A DNA stretch of 31,635 nt from RGIG5057 sp964642045 (GTDB taxonomy: Bacteria; Bacillota; Clostridia; TANB77; CAG-465): the NCBI GenBank assembly GCA_964642045.1, contig CAZXLZ010000007.1:1-31635 (forward strand). The letters are read 5' to 3'. The position numbers were made by a program, and so were the translations under genes. The notes beneath the pieces were generated by a model, which saw only the letters and a program-made list of their open reading frames with translations, was not told the origin of the DNA and did not search any database. Of this stretch, positions 7,243 to 15,335 are shown piece by piece (within the stretch, counting starts at the first letter, position 1; each line of letters opens with the position of its first letter).

Positions 7243-7755
7243 ATGCTAACTCCTGTAGATATTGAAAATAAGATGTTTAAGAAAGTAAAGATTGGTGGCT
7301 ATGATATAAATGAGGTAGAGGAATTCTTAGAAGAAATCATAGTTGACTATGAAACTTTATACAAAGAAAATTTTGAACTTAAAGATAAAATTGAAAAAAC
7401 TGATGAAACTGCTGAATATTATTCTACTTTAGAAAAAGGTGTAACACAAACAATAGAGAATTCACAAAAAGCAGCTGAAGAAATGAGAGAAAAAGCATCA
7501 AAAGAGGCTGATGATATAAGGACTCTTGCTATGAAAGAAGCAGAGGAAATCAAGGCAAAAGCACTAAAAGAGGCTGAAGATACTAAAAATGAAATGACAA
7601 GTTCTGCAAATTATGGAGTAGAAGAAATAAAACTAGAAATACGTTCTAAAGAGTTAGAGCTTGAAAAGATAAAGAAAGAAATGCAAATATATAAAATAAA
7701 AGTAAAATCAATGCTTGAAGCTCAAATGCAAATACTAAATGATGAAGAAGAATAA
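7243..7755 (+). CDS. divIVA: DivIVA-domain cell division/polarity protein
   Basis: DivIVA proteins recognise curved membrane at poles and septa and recruit other factors. The 170-aa product starts MLTPVDIENKMFKKVKIGGYDINEVEEF, cut here for length, which matches the N-terminal membrane-binding domain with its 'G-Y-x-x-x-E-V-x-x-F' signature (positions 21-30 or so). The remainder is coiled coil with alanine/glutamate/lysine heptads. ATG 7243 is chosen since GAGGTGA precedes it by 5 nt; the in-frame GTG at 7234 is part of that site. It has its own promoter and terminator. Confidence 0.94.
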   Translation: MLTPVDIENKMFKKVKIGGYDINEVEEFLEEIIVDYETLYKENFELKDKIEKTDETAEYYSTLEKGVTQTIENSQKAAEEMREKASKEADDIRTLAMKEAEEIKAKALKEAEDTKNEMTSSANYGVEEIKLEIRSKELELEKIKKEMQIYKIKVKSMLEAQMQILNDEEE

Positions 7756-7768
7756 AAAAAAGTGTTAA

Positions 7769-7800
7769 ACAGTATAGAAGAGATGTCTATGCTGTTTTTT
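7769..7800 (+). terminator. Rho-independent terminator of divIVA
   Basis: ACAGTATAGA and TCTATGCTGT form a 10-bp stem (one G-U) with a 7-nt loop, followed by TTTTT. Confidence 0.88.
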
Positions 7801-7819
7801 CTATATATAAACTTTATAC

Positions 7820-7848
7820 TTTACAAATTATGTAAAATGTGGTATAAT
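7820..7848 (+). promoter_or_regulatory. Promoter of the lemA pair
   Basis: TTTACA (7820-7825), a 17-bp spacer and TATAAT (7843-7848) with a TGG just before the -10. The 26 bases at 7828-7853 match the promoter of the membrane-anchored gene at 14663-15142 at 24 positions. Confidence 0.75.
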
Positions 7849-7931
7849 AATATACGTAGCCTAAGCATATAATATAGCATAATAATGCAATATTATGAAA
7901 TCAACAAAATAATTTTTAGGAGGACACTAAA

Positions 7932-8489
7932 ATGAAAATTAACAAGACACTCGCAATCGCCATAGGTGCAATAGCTGCAGCTATTTTACTTTTAGTAATC
8001 ATAGCAAACAGTTTCGTCTCTCGCGCAGTGAGCCTGGGAGAGAAGGTGAAAGAGGCCCGGTCGGCAATTAGTGTACAGGAAAAACGCAGAGCAGACTTAC
8101 TCCCAATACTTGCAGATGCCATTAAATCTTATGATAAGCATGAATATGAAACACTTGTAGGTGTGATAAACGCAAGGCAGAAAGAAGATGGCGGTATTAC
8201 GGATGCTACTATGAATGAAATAAATGCAATTATTGATATTGTGGTTGAGAAATATCCTGATCTTAAGAGTAATGAAAATTATTCTAAGTTCATGACAGAG
8301 TCGGCAACAACAGAAAATATGATTGCTGAAACAAGAAATGCATATAACTCATGTGTAAGTCGGTATAATACTTACATAAAAACTCCTATTAATAGCTTTG
8401 TACTCTCAGTATTCGGATATGAGAAAATGGAGTTTGAGAGGCTTTCTTATGAAGTTTCATCTGATGCACCAACAAATCTTTTCGATTAA
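7932..8489 (+). CDS. lemA: LemA family membrane protein
   Basis: LemA proteins have one N-terminal membrane helix and an antiparallel helical bundle facing out; their biochemical role is poorly defined. The 185-aa product has a helix at residues 7-29, then the family core with IS-x-Q-x-KRRADLLPIL and the late motif NAYNSCVSRYNTYI. AGGAGG precedes the ATG. The gene is visibly richer in G+C at its 5' end than its neighbours and uses codons they avoid, including two in-frame CGG codons (around 8056 and 8369) read without a shift. This suggests recent horizontal acquisition together with the next gene. At the first CGG position other LemA proteins often carry tryptophan, so the meaning of CGG here is uncertain. 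Confidence 0.9.
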   Translation: MKINKTLAIAIGAIAAAILLLVIIANSFVSRAVSLGEKVKEARSAISVQEKRRADLLPILADAIKSYDKHEYETLVGVINARQKEDGGITDATMNEINAIIDIVVEKYPDLKSNENYSKFMTESATTENMIAETRNAYNSCVSRYNTYIKTPINSFVLSVFGYEKMEFERLSYEVSSDAPTNLFD

Positions 8490-8502
8490 AAGAGGTTAAA
8501 TT

Positions 8503-9213
8503 ATGTACGTTTATGGAATTGAGGTTAAGAAAAATGAAGTAATATTTTCTATTATCATTTTTTCTGCTCTCATGATTATAGGTTTTTTAATAAGCGATGG
8601 CATACAGCAAAGTTTATTAGAAAAGTATCTAATATATGATACTGCTGTAAAGATTGAAGGTGATGAAGAAACTTTCAGGTACTGTATGGAAACAAATAAT
8701 GGCTATGCTTTCGTCTATGGTAAGCTTGATACAGTAGACCCTGTTAGTTTCCCTTCAGTTGATGGTCAGTATTCATATATAAAAAAGGTAAGTCAGAAAT
8801 ATACGAAGCATGGAGATGATGATGACGATGATGATGAGTATTGGACTTGGGATACTGTTAGAACAGAGAAAAAATGTGCAAAAAGGATAACATTCTTAAA
8901 TGTAGAATTTGCATATAACAAAATTCCATTCCCAGCAGAGCGAGAAATTTGCATAATTAATACTGGATATCACAAAAGGGATGTCTACTATGCGGTTGAT
9001 ACGAGTTATCAGGGAACCATATTTTCTAGGCTTGCTGATGGTACCGTTAATAATACTGAATTTTTTGCAAATTGCAGTATTGAAAAGTCCATTGCTACTC
9101 TTGAGTCAGGATGGGAAATTGTACTTTTCTGGGTCTTATGGTCACTCCTTATAATAGGTGCTATAATAGGTTTTGTAGCACTTGAAAATAAGTGGATTGA
9201 TAACAAAAATTGA
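8503..9213 (+). CDS. Two-helix membrane protein cotranscribed with lemA
   Basis: This 236-aa protein has a membrane helix near each end (about residues 13-33 and 203-225) with an extracytoplasmic or cytoplasmic middle domain of about 165 residues. The middle contains an unusual run of seven aspartates (GDDDDDDDE) followed by YWTWDTV, and a region YSYIKKVSQKYTKH. I do not recognise a characterised family; related proteins occur next to lemA genes. It starts 13 bp after lemA behind AGAGGT and ends at a strong bidirectional terminator. Its codon use is intermediate between lemA and native genes, so the two were probably acquired together. Confidence 0.8.
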   Translation: MYVYGIEVKKNEVIFSIIIFSALMIIGFLISDGIQQSLLEKYLIYDTAVKIEGDEETFRYCMETNNGYAFVYGKLDTVDPVSFPSVDGQYSYIKKVSQKYTKHGDDDDDDDEYWTWDTVRTEKKCAKRITFLNVEFAYNKIPFPAEREICIINTGYHKRDVYYAVDTSYQGTIFSRLADGTVNNTEFFANCSIEKSIATLESGWEIVLFWVLWSLLIIGAIIGFVALENKWIDNKN

Positions 9214-9224
9214 TAAACTAAAAT

Positions 9225-9254
9225 AAAAGTCGTGAATTAATTTTCACGACTTTT
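9225..9254. terminator. Bidirectional terminator between the lemA pair and tdk
   Basis: A 12-bp perfect stem (AAAAGTCGTGAA / TTCACGACTTTT) with a 6-nt loop and A/T runs on both sides serves both convergent genes. It overlaps the last codons of tdk. Confidence 0.9.
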
Positions 9255-9819
9255 GCTTATATATTTTCTATAACATATTCTACATACAGATTTATAACAT
9301 TCATTTCCACCTATAAGCACTTGATCACCTTCTGTAACAATTTTACCGTGTTGCATCCTTATATTTATAGTTGCTTTTCTTCCACAATCACAAATAGTCT
9401 TTATTTCCTCAATTTTATCAGCAAGTTCCATAAGAGGAAGTGAGCCTTCAAAAAATCTTACTCTAAAATCTGTTCGGAGTCCATAACAAATAACAGGGAT
9501 ATCTAGGTTATCTACAATATCAGTAAGCTGAATTACTTGTTTTCTAGTTAAGAATTGAGCTTCATCTATAAGTATACAATCTGGTTTTGATACTTTTTTT
9601 GATACTTCTTCAAATATATTTGTATCTTTAGAAAATGTATTACATTTTCTAGATAGACCAATTCTTGTAGTTATAGTACCTGTTTCATATCTATTATCTA
9701 TATTTGCTGTATATATAATTACAGTTTGACCTTTTTCTTCATAATTAAAAGCTACTTTTAAAAGTTCTATGGTTTTTCCGTGAGCCCATTGCTCCGTATC
9801 TAAAGTATAATTTAGCCAT
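9237..9819 (-). CDS. tdk: Thymidine kinase, requires +1 frameshift at codon 14 (CGG)
   Basis: Thymidine kinase phosphorylates thymidine to dTMP in the salvage pathway. From ATG 9817-9819 (behind GGTGA) the first 13 codons give MAKLYFRYGAMGS, the family N-terminus. Codon 14 is CGG (9778-9780) and this frame stops at codon 25. If the C at 9780 is skipped, the next frame reads GKTIELLKVAFNYEEKG and runs to 9237, giving a 193-aa protein of normal length with an intact P-loop (GAMGSGKT), LIDEAQF, and a four-cysteine zinc site (CDC and CRIC). The extra base is not in a homopolymer. Everything downstream is conserved, so this is not a decayed pseudogene. The most economical reading is programmed +1 frameshifting inside the P-loop. 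Mutation or sequence error remain possible. nrdG shows the same arrangement. Confidence 0.93.
9778..9780 (-). other. +1 frameshift site in tdk (TCA-CGG-A)
   Basis: On the minus strand the zero-frame codons TCA CGG AAA lead to a stop 11 codons past CGG. Skipping the C restores GGA (glycine), which is the required P-loop residue. CGG occurs in no other native reading frame in the window except the equivalent site of nrdG. Confidence 0.8.
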
Positions 9820-9835
9820 AATAATCACCGACTAA

Positions 9836-9864
9836 ATTATATATTCTTTTTTATGAAATCTCAA
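9836..9864 (-). promoter_or_regulatory. Sigma-A promoter of tdk
   Basis: On the minus strand TTGAGA (9859-9864), a 17-bp spacer and TATAAT (9836-9841) lie only about 16 bp before the ATG, leaving a very short leader just long enough for GGTGA. Confidence 0.75.
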
Positions 9865-9922
9865 GTTTTTTATATAATATTTAACTTAAATGAAATATTA
9901 AATATTTATTATTAAATTTCTA

Positions 9923-9951
9923 TTGATAAATTGGTCCCAAGTTGGTATAAT
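9923..9951 (+). promoter_or_regulatory. Sigma-A promoter of the rpiB-ymfH operon
   Basis: TTGATA (9923-9928), a 17-bp spacer and TATAAT (9946-9951) with a TGG before the -10 lie upstream of rpiB. Confidence 0.78.
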
Positions 9952-10005
9952 ATATTTAATTATTTTGACATAATATTAAAATAATTTCTTTAAGGAAGTG
10001 ATTTT

Positions 10006-10461
10006 TTGGTAATTATAGGGGCAGATCATGCAGGATTTGAACTAAAAAATAGCATAATAAATTTTTTAAAAGAAAAAGAAATAGAATATTTCGATGTAAC
10101 GGACCATGAAATAAATTTAGATGATGATTATGTGGATGTTGCTATGCTGCTTTGTAAAAAAGTTCTTGAAAATAAAGAAAATTTTGGAATAGGTATATGT
10201 GGCACTGGTGTAGGAATGTCAATTGCATGTAATAAAATAAAGGGTGTGCGTGCAGGCACATGTTTTAATGAATATATTGCAAAGATGATAAAGATTGATA
10301 ATGATTGTAATGTTATATGCTTTGGTGGAAGACTAGAAAATAACATAGAAGATATTAAACTATGTATAGATGAGTATATGAAATCAAATTTTGGCGCTGG
10401 AAGGCACCAAAGAAGATTAGATAAGATAAAAGATTTAGAAGAAAAATTTGGTGATATTTAA
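10006..10461 (+). CDS. rpiB: Ribose-5-phosphate isomerase B (RpiB/LacAB family)
   Basis: This enzyme interconverts ribose 5-phosphate and ribulose 5-phosphate in the pentose phosphate pathway. The 151-aa product has the family N-terminus (IIGADHAGFELKN), the active-site segment GIGICGTGVGMSIACNK with its catalytic cysteine, and the late GAGRHQRRLDKI region. It starts with TTG at 10006, preceded by GGAAGTGA; no ATG is available before the conserved start. Its stop overlaps the next gene's ATG by one base (TAATG), so it leads a five-gene operon. Related LacA/LacB sugar isomerases share the fold, but the motifs favour RpiB. Confidence 0.93.
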   Translation: MVIIGADHAGFELKNSIINFLKEKEIEYFDVTDHEINLDDDYVDVAMLLCKKVLENKENFGIGICGTGVGMSIACNKIKGVRAGTCFNEYIAKMIKIDNDCNVICFGGRLENNIEDIKLCIDEYMKSNFGAGRHQRRLDKIKDLEEKFGDI

Positions 10462-11579
10462 TGACAACTATATATTTTATGATATTTATTACATTTGTAA
10501 TATCCTTAATTGTAACACCACTTGTAATAAAATTTGCTGTAAAGCATGGTTTGGTAGATATACCTAAAGATGAAAGAAGAGTACATGCAAAACCAATGCC
10601 AAGAATTGGGGGGCTTTCAATAATTATATCAGTTTTTATAGGCCTTATGATATATTTCATAATGACTTTAAATGCTACTCCAATATCCAATTTATCTCTT
10701 AAGGGCAGTAAAGAATTTTTAGGATACCTAATAGGTGCATTTTTCATAGCACTTATGGGAATTATAGATGATGCAATTAATTTAAGAGCTAGGTATAAGT
10801 TTATATTTCAAATGCTTGCAGGTATATCAGTTTTTGTATGTGGAATAAGAATACAAGTTGTAGAAATTCCATTTTTTGATATGGTAAATTTGGATATATT
10901 ATCATTTCCAGTTACGATGTTTTGGGTTATTGGGCTTACATGTGCAGTAAACTTAATTGACGGATTAGATGGTCTGGCAGCAGGTATATCAGCTATTGCA
11001 TCTGTTGCACTTTTAACAGTATTTTTAGCAACTTCTGCAAGCTTAGAAGCAATAATAATTACCGCTGTGCTTGTTGGATCTCTTATTGGATTTATTCCAT
11101 ATAACTTTAATCCTGCAAAGACATTTATGGGAGATACTGGCTCTAACTTCTTAGGATTTACGTTATCAGTAGTATCAATATTAGGTTTTGCTAAAGGTTA
11201 CACATTTATTGCAATATTTGTTCCTATCCTAGCACTAGGTGTCCCTATATTTGATACGGTATTTGCAATGGTAAGAAGATTTTTAGCAGGAGTTCCACTT
11301 CTTACACCAGATGGAGCACATATTCATCATAGACTTTTAAAACATGGGTTGAATCAAAAACAAGCAGTGTATTTACTATATATAATAACAAGTATATTAT
11401 GTATTATTTCTGTAACATTAGTATCTAGAAATTTATATAAGGTATTATTACTTGTTATTGCTACAATCTTGTTTATAATTCTTGCTATAATAAATACTAT
11501 AAGAATGAGAAATATAAAAAAATTAGAACCAGTGCTGTCAAAAGAAAATATAATAGATAATGAAAGTAAAACAGAATAA
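10461..11579 (+). CDS. Undecaprenyl-phosphate sugar-1-phosphate transferase (TagO/WecA-like)
   Basis: This 372-aa polytopic membrane enzyme moves a sugar-1-phosphate (usually GlcNAc) from UDP-sugar to undecaprenyl phosphate, the first step of wall teichoic acid or surface polysaccharide synthesis. About ten or eleven helices are seen. Conserved loops are HAKPMPRIGG, the Asp-Asp motif GIIDDAINLRARYKF, NLIDGLDGLAAG, NFNPAKTFMGDTGSNFLG and HIHHRLL, all of the TagO/WecA type rather than MraY. The ATG overlaps the rpiB stop, with GGTGA upstream. Confidence 0.94.
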   Translation: MTTIYFMIFITFVISLIVTPLVIKFAVKHGLVDIPKDERRVHAKPMPRIGGLSIIISVFIGLMIYFIMTLNATPISNLSLKGSKEFLGYLIGAFFIALMGIIDDAINLRARYKFIFQMLAGISVFVCGIRIQVVEIPFFDMVNLDILSFPVTMFWVIGLTCAVNLIDGLDGLAAGISAIASVALLTVFLATSASLEAIIITAVLVGSLIGFIPYNFNPAKTFMGDTGSNFLGFTLSVVSILGFAKGYTFIAIFVPILALGVPIFDTVFAMVRRFLAGVPLLTPDGAHIHHRLLKHGLNQKQAVYLLYIITSILCIISVTLVSRNLYKVLLLVIATILFIILAIINTIRMRNIKKLEPVLSKENIIDNESKTE

Positions 11580-11621
11580 ATAAAAAGTTTTTGAAAATAA
11601 TATAAAAGGAGAGGGTAAAAA

Positions 11622-12059
11622 ATGAAGGAAAAATTATTAGAAGAGTTAAAAATTGCTATGAGGGATAAAGATGAACTAAGGAAAAATACAATAACAATGC
11701 TTAGAGCTGCTATTCTTCAGATAGAAAAGGATGATAAAAAAGAGCTTACAGATGATGAAATCATGGTAGTTGTATCTAAAGAAGTGAAGAAGAGAAAAGA
11801 ATCAATAGAGGAATTTAAAAAAGCATCAAGAGATGACTTAGCAGAGAATACTCAGAAAGAGATTGAAATATTATCAAAATATTTACCAGAGCAATTATCT
11901 GAAGAAGATGTTAAAAAAATAATAACAGAAGCTATAGATAAGCTAGGTGTTACTGAAATGAAAGATATGGGAAAAGTTATGGGTGAGGTAAGACCTAAAA
12001 CTGCTGGCAAAGCTGATGGAAAACTTGTTAGTGATTTAGTTAGAAGTATGTTAAAATAA
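11622..12059 (+). CDS. yqeY: GatB/YqeY domain protein
   Basis: This 145-aa protein matches the YqeY family, related to the C-terminal tail domain of the GatB amidotransferase subunit that contacts tRNA. Length is normal. Family features are MRDKDELRKNTITMLRAA near the N-terminus, YLPEQLSEEDVKKII in the middle and MGKVMGEVRPKTAGKADGKL near the end. AAAGGAGAGGG precedes the ATG. No function is firmly established; a role in tRNA handling is inferred from the domain. Confidence 0.94.
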   Translation: MKEKLLEELKIAMRDKDELRKNTITMLRAAILQIEKDDKKELTDDEIMVVVSKEVKKRKESIEEFKKASRDDLAENTQKEIEILSKYLPEQLSEEDVKKIITEAIDKLGVTEMKDMGKVMGEVRPKTAGKADGKLVSDLVRSMLK

Positions 12060-12080
12060 TTAAAAATAAGAGGTGAAAAA

Positions 12081-13340
12081 ATGGGTAAGATTATAAGGAT
12101 AAATGATAACAAATTTAAGAGTATATATTTTTCATATAATTTTACTTTGAAATTAGATAAAGAAGAGATTGCAAAAAATGTAATCTCTTGTTTTGCTTTA
12201 TCTAAAGGAAGTAAAAAATATGAAACAAGTAAAGAAATTGAAAAGTATTTAGCTTCACTTTATGGAGCAAACTTTGATGTAAATGTAGAGAAAATCGGAG
12301 ATTTATTTAATTTTGAATTTAAGATTGAATGTGTAAACAAAAACTTTCTTCCAAATAAAGAGGATGTATTTATTAAATGTTTAGAATTTATGTATGAAAT
12401 AATATATAATCCTAGATTAGAAAATGATGTATTTAATAATGAAATATTTGAAAGAGAAAAAGAATATGTTATATCTGTAATAGAAAAAAGAAAAGATGAG
12501 AAAATAAGATACGCAGTATCAAGAGCAGAAGAGTTTATGTGCATAAATACATCTGCTGGATGTTTTGTTTATGGTGATGTAGATTCAGCAAAAAGTGTAA
12601 CAAATTTAGATGCATATAACGCATATAAAAATATGATATCTTCAGCATATGTGACAGTAATTGTGTCAGGTAATTTAGATGGGTATGAGAAAGTAGAAGA
12701 TAGTATAAATGCAATATTTAATGACAAAATAAATAATGGAATAAGTATAAATGAAGTAAGTAAATATATAAATATTGCAAATAAATATGAAAGTAATATA
12801 ACTGAAATAAAAGAAAATATGGATACAGTGCAGTCAGTTATATGTGTTGGTATGAAGAATGAATCTGAAAAAGATCTAGACTTTTATGTGGCAAATGTAT
12901 ATAATACAATACTTGGTGGAAGCCCATCTTCAAAATTATTCCAAAATGTAAGGGAGAAAGAGTCACTCGCATATACAGCTAGAAGTAGATATTACAGATT
13001 TAAGAAAATGTATGTAATCTATGCAGGAATAGAAGAGAAGAATTATGAAAAAGCCAAGGAAGTTATATTAAAGCAAATAGATGATATGAAAAATGGAAAT
13101 ATAACTGAAATAGAAATAACAGCCGCAAAAGAATCATTAATTAGTGATATTAAAGAATGGAAAGATTCTAAGCTAGCACTTAGTAAACAAAGTTATATAA
13201 ATAATATAATGGGTGCTAAAGATAGTGTAGAAGAAATGATAGAAAATATAAAAAATATAACATTAGAGGATATTGTAAATTATGCAAAAGGCGTAGAAGC
13301 AAAAGTTATATATTTGCTTGGAGGTGAAAATAATGGCTAA
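12081..13340 (+). CDS. ymfF: M16 peptidase-like protein YmfF (no zinc motif)
   Basis: This 419-aa protein has the two-lobed M16 fold but lacks HxxEH, so it is the presumed non-catalytic half of a YmfF/YmfH pair. The region where HxxEH would be reads SCFALSKGSKKYETSKEIEKYL. The C-terminal lobe retains the family stretch LGGSPSSKLFQNVREKESLAY, cut here for length, with the arginine/tyrosine substrate motif. AGAGGTGA precedes the ATG. It overlaps the next gene by 8 bases, consistent with assembly of both as a heterodimer. Confidence 0.9.
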   Translation: MGKIIRINDNKFKSIYFSYNFTLKLDKEEIAKNVISCFALSKGSKKYETSKEIEKYLASLYGANFDVNVEKIGDLFNFEFKIECVNKNFLPNKEDVFIKCLEFMYEIIYNPRLENDVFNNEIFEREKEYVISVIEKRKDEKIRYAVSRAEEFMCINTSAGCFVYGDVDSAKSVTNLDAYNAYKNMISSAYVTVIVSGNLDGYEKVEDSINAIFNDKINNGISINEVSKYINIANKYESNITEIKENMDTVQSVICVGMKNESEKDLDFYVANVYNTILGGSPSSKLFQNVREKESLAYTARSRYYRFKKMYVIYAGIEEKNYEKAKEVILKQIDDMKNGNITEIEITAAKESLISDIKEWKDSKLALSKQSYINNIMGAKDSVEEMIENIKNITLEDIVNYAKGVEAKVIYLLGGENNG

Positions 13341-14613
13341 TTTTGAACATATTTCATCAAAGGAGTTAAATGAAGATACATATAAAACAGTTTTAGAAAA
13401 TGGTTTAGAGGTATATATATGTAAAAAAGCTGGATATGAAAAGAAGATTGGAATGTTTGGAACAAAATATGGATCGCTTCATAATGATTTTATAGATATA
13501 GTAACTGGAAATAGAGAGCATGTGCCAGATGGAGTAGCACATTATTTAGAGCATAAACTTTTTGAACAAGAAGGTTCAAATGCACTTGATCTTTTTGCAA
13601 AAGAGGGAATATCTTCAAATGCTTACACATCATTTGATCATACAGTGTATTTCTTTGAAACAATAGACAAATTTGAAAAAGGATTACAGATGCTGATAAA
13701 ACTTGTAAAAACTCCGTATTTTACAGATGAAAATGTGGAAAAAGAAAGAGGAATAATAGGTCAGGAAATATCTATGTATGATGATGATCCAAGTTTTAGA
13801 GTATATTTTGAAGCATTAAAGAATATGTATCATGTAAATCCTGTAAATATAGATATAGCTGGAACAATAGAAAGTATTTCACATATTAATAAAGAAGTAC
13901 TTTATACATGTTACAATACATTCTATAATTTAAGTAATATGTTTATAGTAATTATAGGTGATGTAGATTTAGATAAAACTTTAGAATTAATACAAGACAA
14001 TTTAAAACTATATGATAATCAAGCAAATAGAAATGGTATAACTAAGTTTGAAAAGGATGAGCCAGCAAATATTGTTAGAAATTCTTCTGAACTTGATATG
14101 AAACTTAGTATGCCTCAAATTAATATGGGATTTAAATTAGATGTAAGAAAGAAAAATGATATGGTTAAGACTGATATATTATGTCAGATTATATCGGAGA
14201 TGTATTTTTCCAAAACATCAGATTTTTATGAGAAAATGTATAATGAAAATATAATTACAGATGATATGGCTCTATTTTTTGAAGGCACAAAAGAATTTTC
14301 ACATGTCTTAATTATGACAGAAAGTAAAGTTCCAAATGATGCTACAAATAAAATAGGGGAGTATATTATAAATTTGAAAAGTGCTAAGATTGATGAAGAG
14401 TTATTACAAATAACTAAAAATAAACTTTTAGGTGAGTTTATAATGAAATCAGAAGATCCTAATAATTGTTACAGAAGAGTTATTGACTCTGTGCTTAATG
14501 AAAATGATTTATATTACAATATAGAAATATTAAAAAATGCAAGTGCAGAGGATATAAAGCAGCTTCTTAATAATTTTAATAAAGAAAATATGGTTATATC
14601 AATAGTTAAATGA
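13333..14613 (+). CDS. ymfH: M16 zinc metalloprotease YmfH
   Basis: This 426-aa peptidase has the inverted zinc motif HYLEH (in PDGVAHYLEHKLFEQEGSN) and the downstream glutamate region (ENVEKERGIIGQEISMYDDDP), so it should be active, unlike its partner YmfF. ATG 13333 is chosen; GAGGTGA inside the end of ymfF is its ribosome binding site. An upstream in-frame start at 13318 would place translation before that site. It is the last gene of the rpiB operon and is followed by a terminator. The substrate is unknown. Confidence 0.93.
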   Translation: MANFEHISSKELNEDTYKTVLENGLEVYICKKAGYEKKIGMFGTKYGSLHNDFIDIVTGNREHVPDGVAHYLEHKLFEQEGSNALDLFAKEGISSNAYTSFDHTVYFFETIDKFEKGLQMLIKLVKTPYFTDENVEKERGIIGQEISMYDDDPSFRVYFEALKNMYHVNPVNIDIAGTIESISHINKEVLYTCYNTFYNLSNMFIVIIGDVDLDKTLELIQDNLKLYDNQANRNGITKFEKDEPANIVRNSSELDMKLSMPQINMGFKLDVRKKNDMVKTDILCQIISEMYFSKTSDFYEKMYNENIITDDMALFFEGTKEFSHVLIMTESKVPNDATNKIGEYIINLKSAKIDEELLQITKNKLLGEFIMKSEDPNNCYRRVIDSVLNENDLYYNIEILKNASAEDIKQLLNNFNKENMVISIVK

Positions 14614-14629
14614 TTTTAAAGCACAACAA

Positions 14630-14655
14630 AACCACACCCATTTATGAGTGTGGTT
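14630..14655. terminator. Bidirectional terminator after ymfH
   Basis: AACCACAC and GTGTGGTT form an 8-bp stem with a 10-nt loop between convergent genes. A T-rich tail is present on the minus strand (TTTTGTTGTG) and a weaker one on the plus strand. Confidence 0.82.
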
Positions 14656-14662
14656 AATTTGT

Positions 14663-15142
14663 TTAGAATTGTATTCCGAGACTTTTACTGCAAGCAGTAA
14701 CAGACTCTGGAGCAATTCCCGTTACGTTATAGAACACTACAATGTCATCGCCATTTTGAATCTGCGTGACCTCCTCTACGAATTCTTTCGGGGTAACTTC
14801 CCAGTCCTCGGGGAGTTCAGTTACTCCATGAAGCTTAAAAGAAATTGTTGAAGTAGGAGCCGCTGAGAATGACTCTACGTGTTGCCCAATGTTTTTTTCG
14901 GCATGTCCATCAACGTACTTAAGTATGGCCGTTTGATCGAATGTAGAACATTCTGCTTTAGATTTTGGAGCGGTAAGTATTCCAAATATTCCAATTAAAA
15001 TAAAAAATATTGCAGTAAGAATTATACCAAGGGTATGATCCTGCTCATTAAAAGTCGAGGAATCTTTGTTTGCTGTGAAATCTTTGTTTGTTTCATATTT
15101 TTTCCGCTCTTTTTCATTCCAGTTGTTATAATTTTCTCTCAT
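14663..15142 (-). CDS. Membrane-anchored protein of unknown function, likely acquired
   Basis: This 159-aa protein has a polar N-terminus rich in N, K and E (about 1-38), one membrane helix (about 39-60, LGIILTAIFFILIGIFGIL) and an extracytoplasmic domain of about 100 residues with no family I recognise (features: TSTISFKLHGVTELPEDW, GDDIVVFYNVTG). The gene is richer in G+C than its neighbours and uses codons such as GTC, ACG, GAG and one in-frame CGG (minus strand, around 15107) read without a shift. This suggests horizontal acquisition. Its promoter is nearly identical to that of lemA, the other foreign-looking gene. AAAGGGAA is a modest ribosome binding site. Confidence 0.82.
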   Translation of the reverse strand: MRENYNNWNEKERKKYETNKDFTANKDSSTFNEQDHTLGIILTAIFFILIGIFGILTAPKSKAECSTFDQTAILKYVDGHAEKNIGQHVESFSAAPTSTISFKLHGVTELPEDWEVTPKEFVEEVTQIQNGDDIVVFYNVTGIAPESVTACSKSLGIQF

Positions 15143-15172
15143 GATATTATTCCCTTTCTGTAATTAAAAATT

Positions 15173-15208
15173 TCACAACTTGTAGATATTCAATTCACAC
15201 AGTTGTGA
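15173..15208. repeat. Inverted repeat in the leader of the 14663-15142 gene
   Basis: TCACAACT (15173-15180) and AGTTGTGA (15201-15208) are perfect reverse complements around a 20-nt loop, 31 bp before the ATG. It could form an mRNA stem or be an operator; no function can be assigned. Confidence 0.35.
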
Positions 15209-15266
15209 GAATAAATTTGTAAATTCCAAGTATAGAAAGTACAAAATATTCAATCTTACAAATATA

Positions 15267-15295
15267 ATTATACCATATTTTACATAAAAAGTCAA
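15267..15295 (-). promoter_or_regulatory. Sigma-A promoter of the 14663-15142 gene
   Basis: On the minus strand TTGACT (15290-15295), a 17-bp spacer and TATAAT (15267-15272) with TGG before the -10. The spacer and -10 region match the lemA promoter almost exactly. Confidence 0.82.
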
Positions 15296-15310
15296 TAATA
15301 ATAATAAAAA

Positions 15311-15335
15311 TATAGCAGATAAAATACCTGCTATA
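15311..15335 (-). terminator. Terminator of the nrd cluster
   Basis: TATAGCAG and CTGCTATA form an 8-bp stem with a 9-nt loop, followed on the minus strand by ATTTTTATT. The nrdR stop codon lies inside the stem. Confidence 0.75.

Noticed and set aside
9237..9431. A short minus-strand protein starting at an internal ATG within the thymidine kinase gene
   Set aside because: It is only the C-terminal part of thymidine kinase. The conserved N-terminal two-thirds continues upstream in the same frame to the CGG shift site.
14648..14851. Plus-strand frame opposite the 14663-15142 gene
   Set aside because: It starts inside the terminator, lacks a ribosome binding site and opposes a gene with promoter and terminator.
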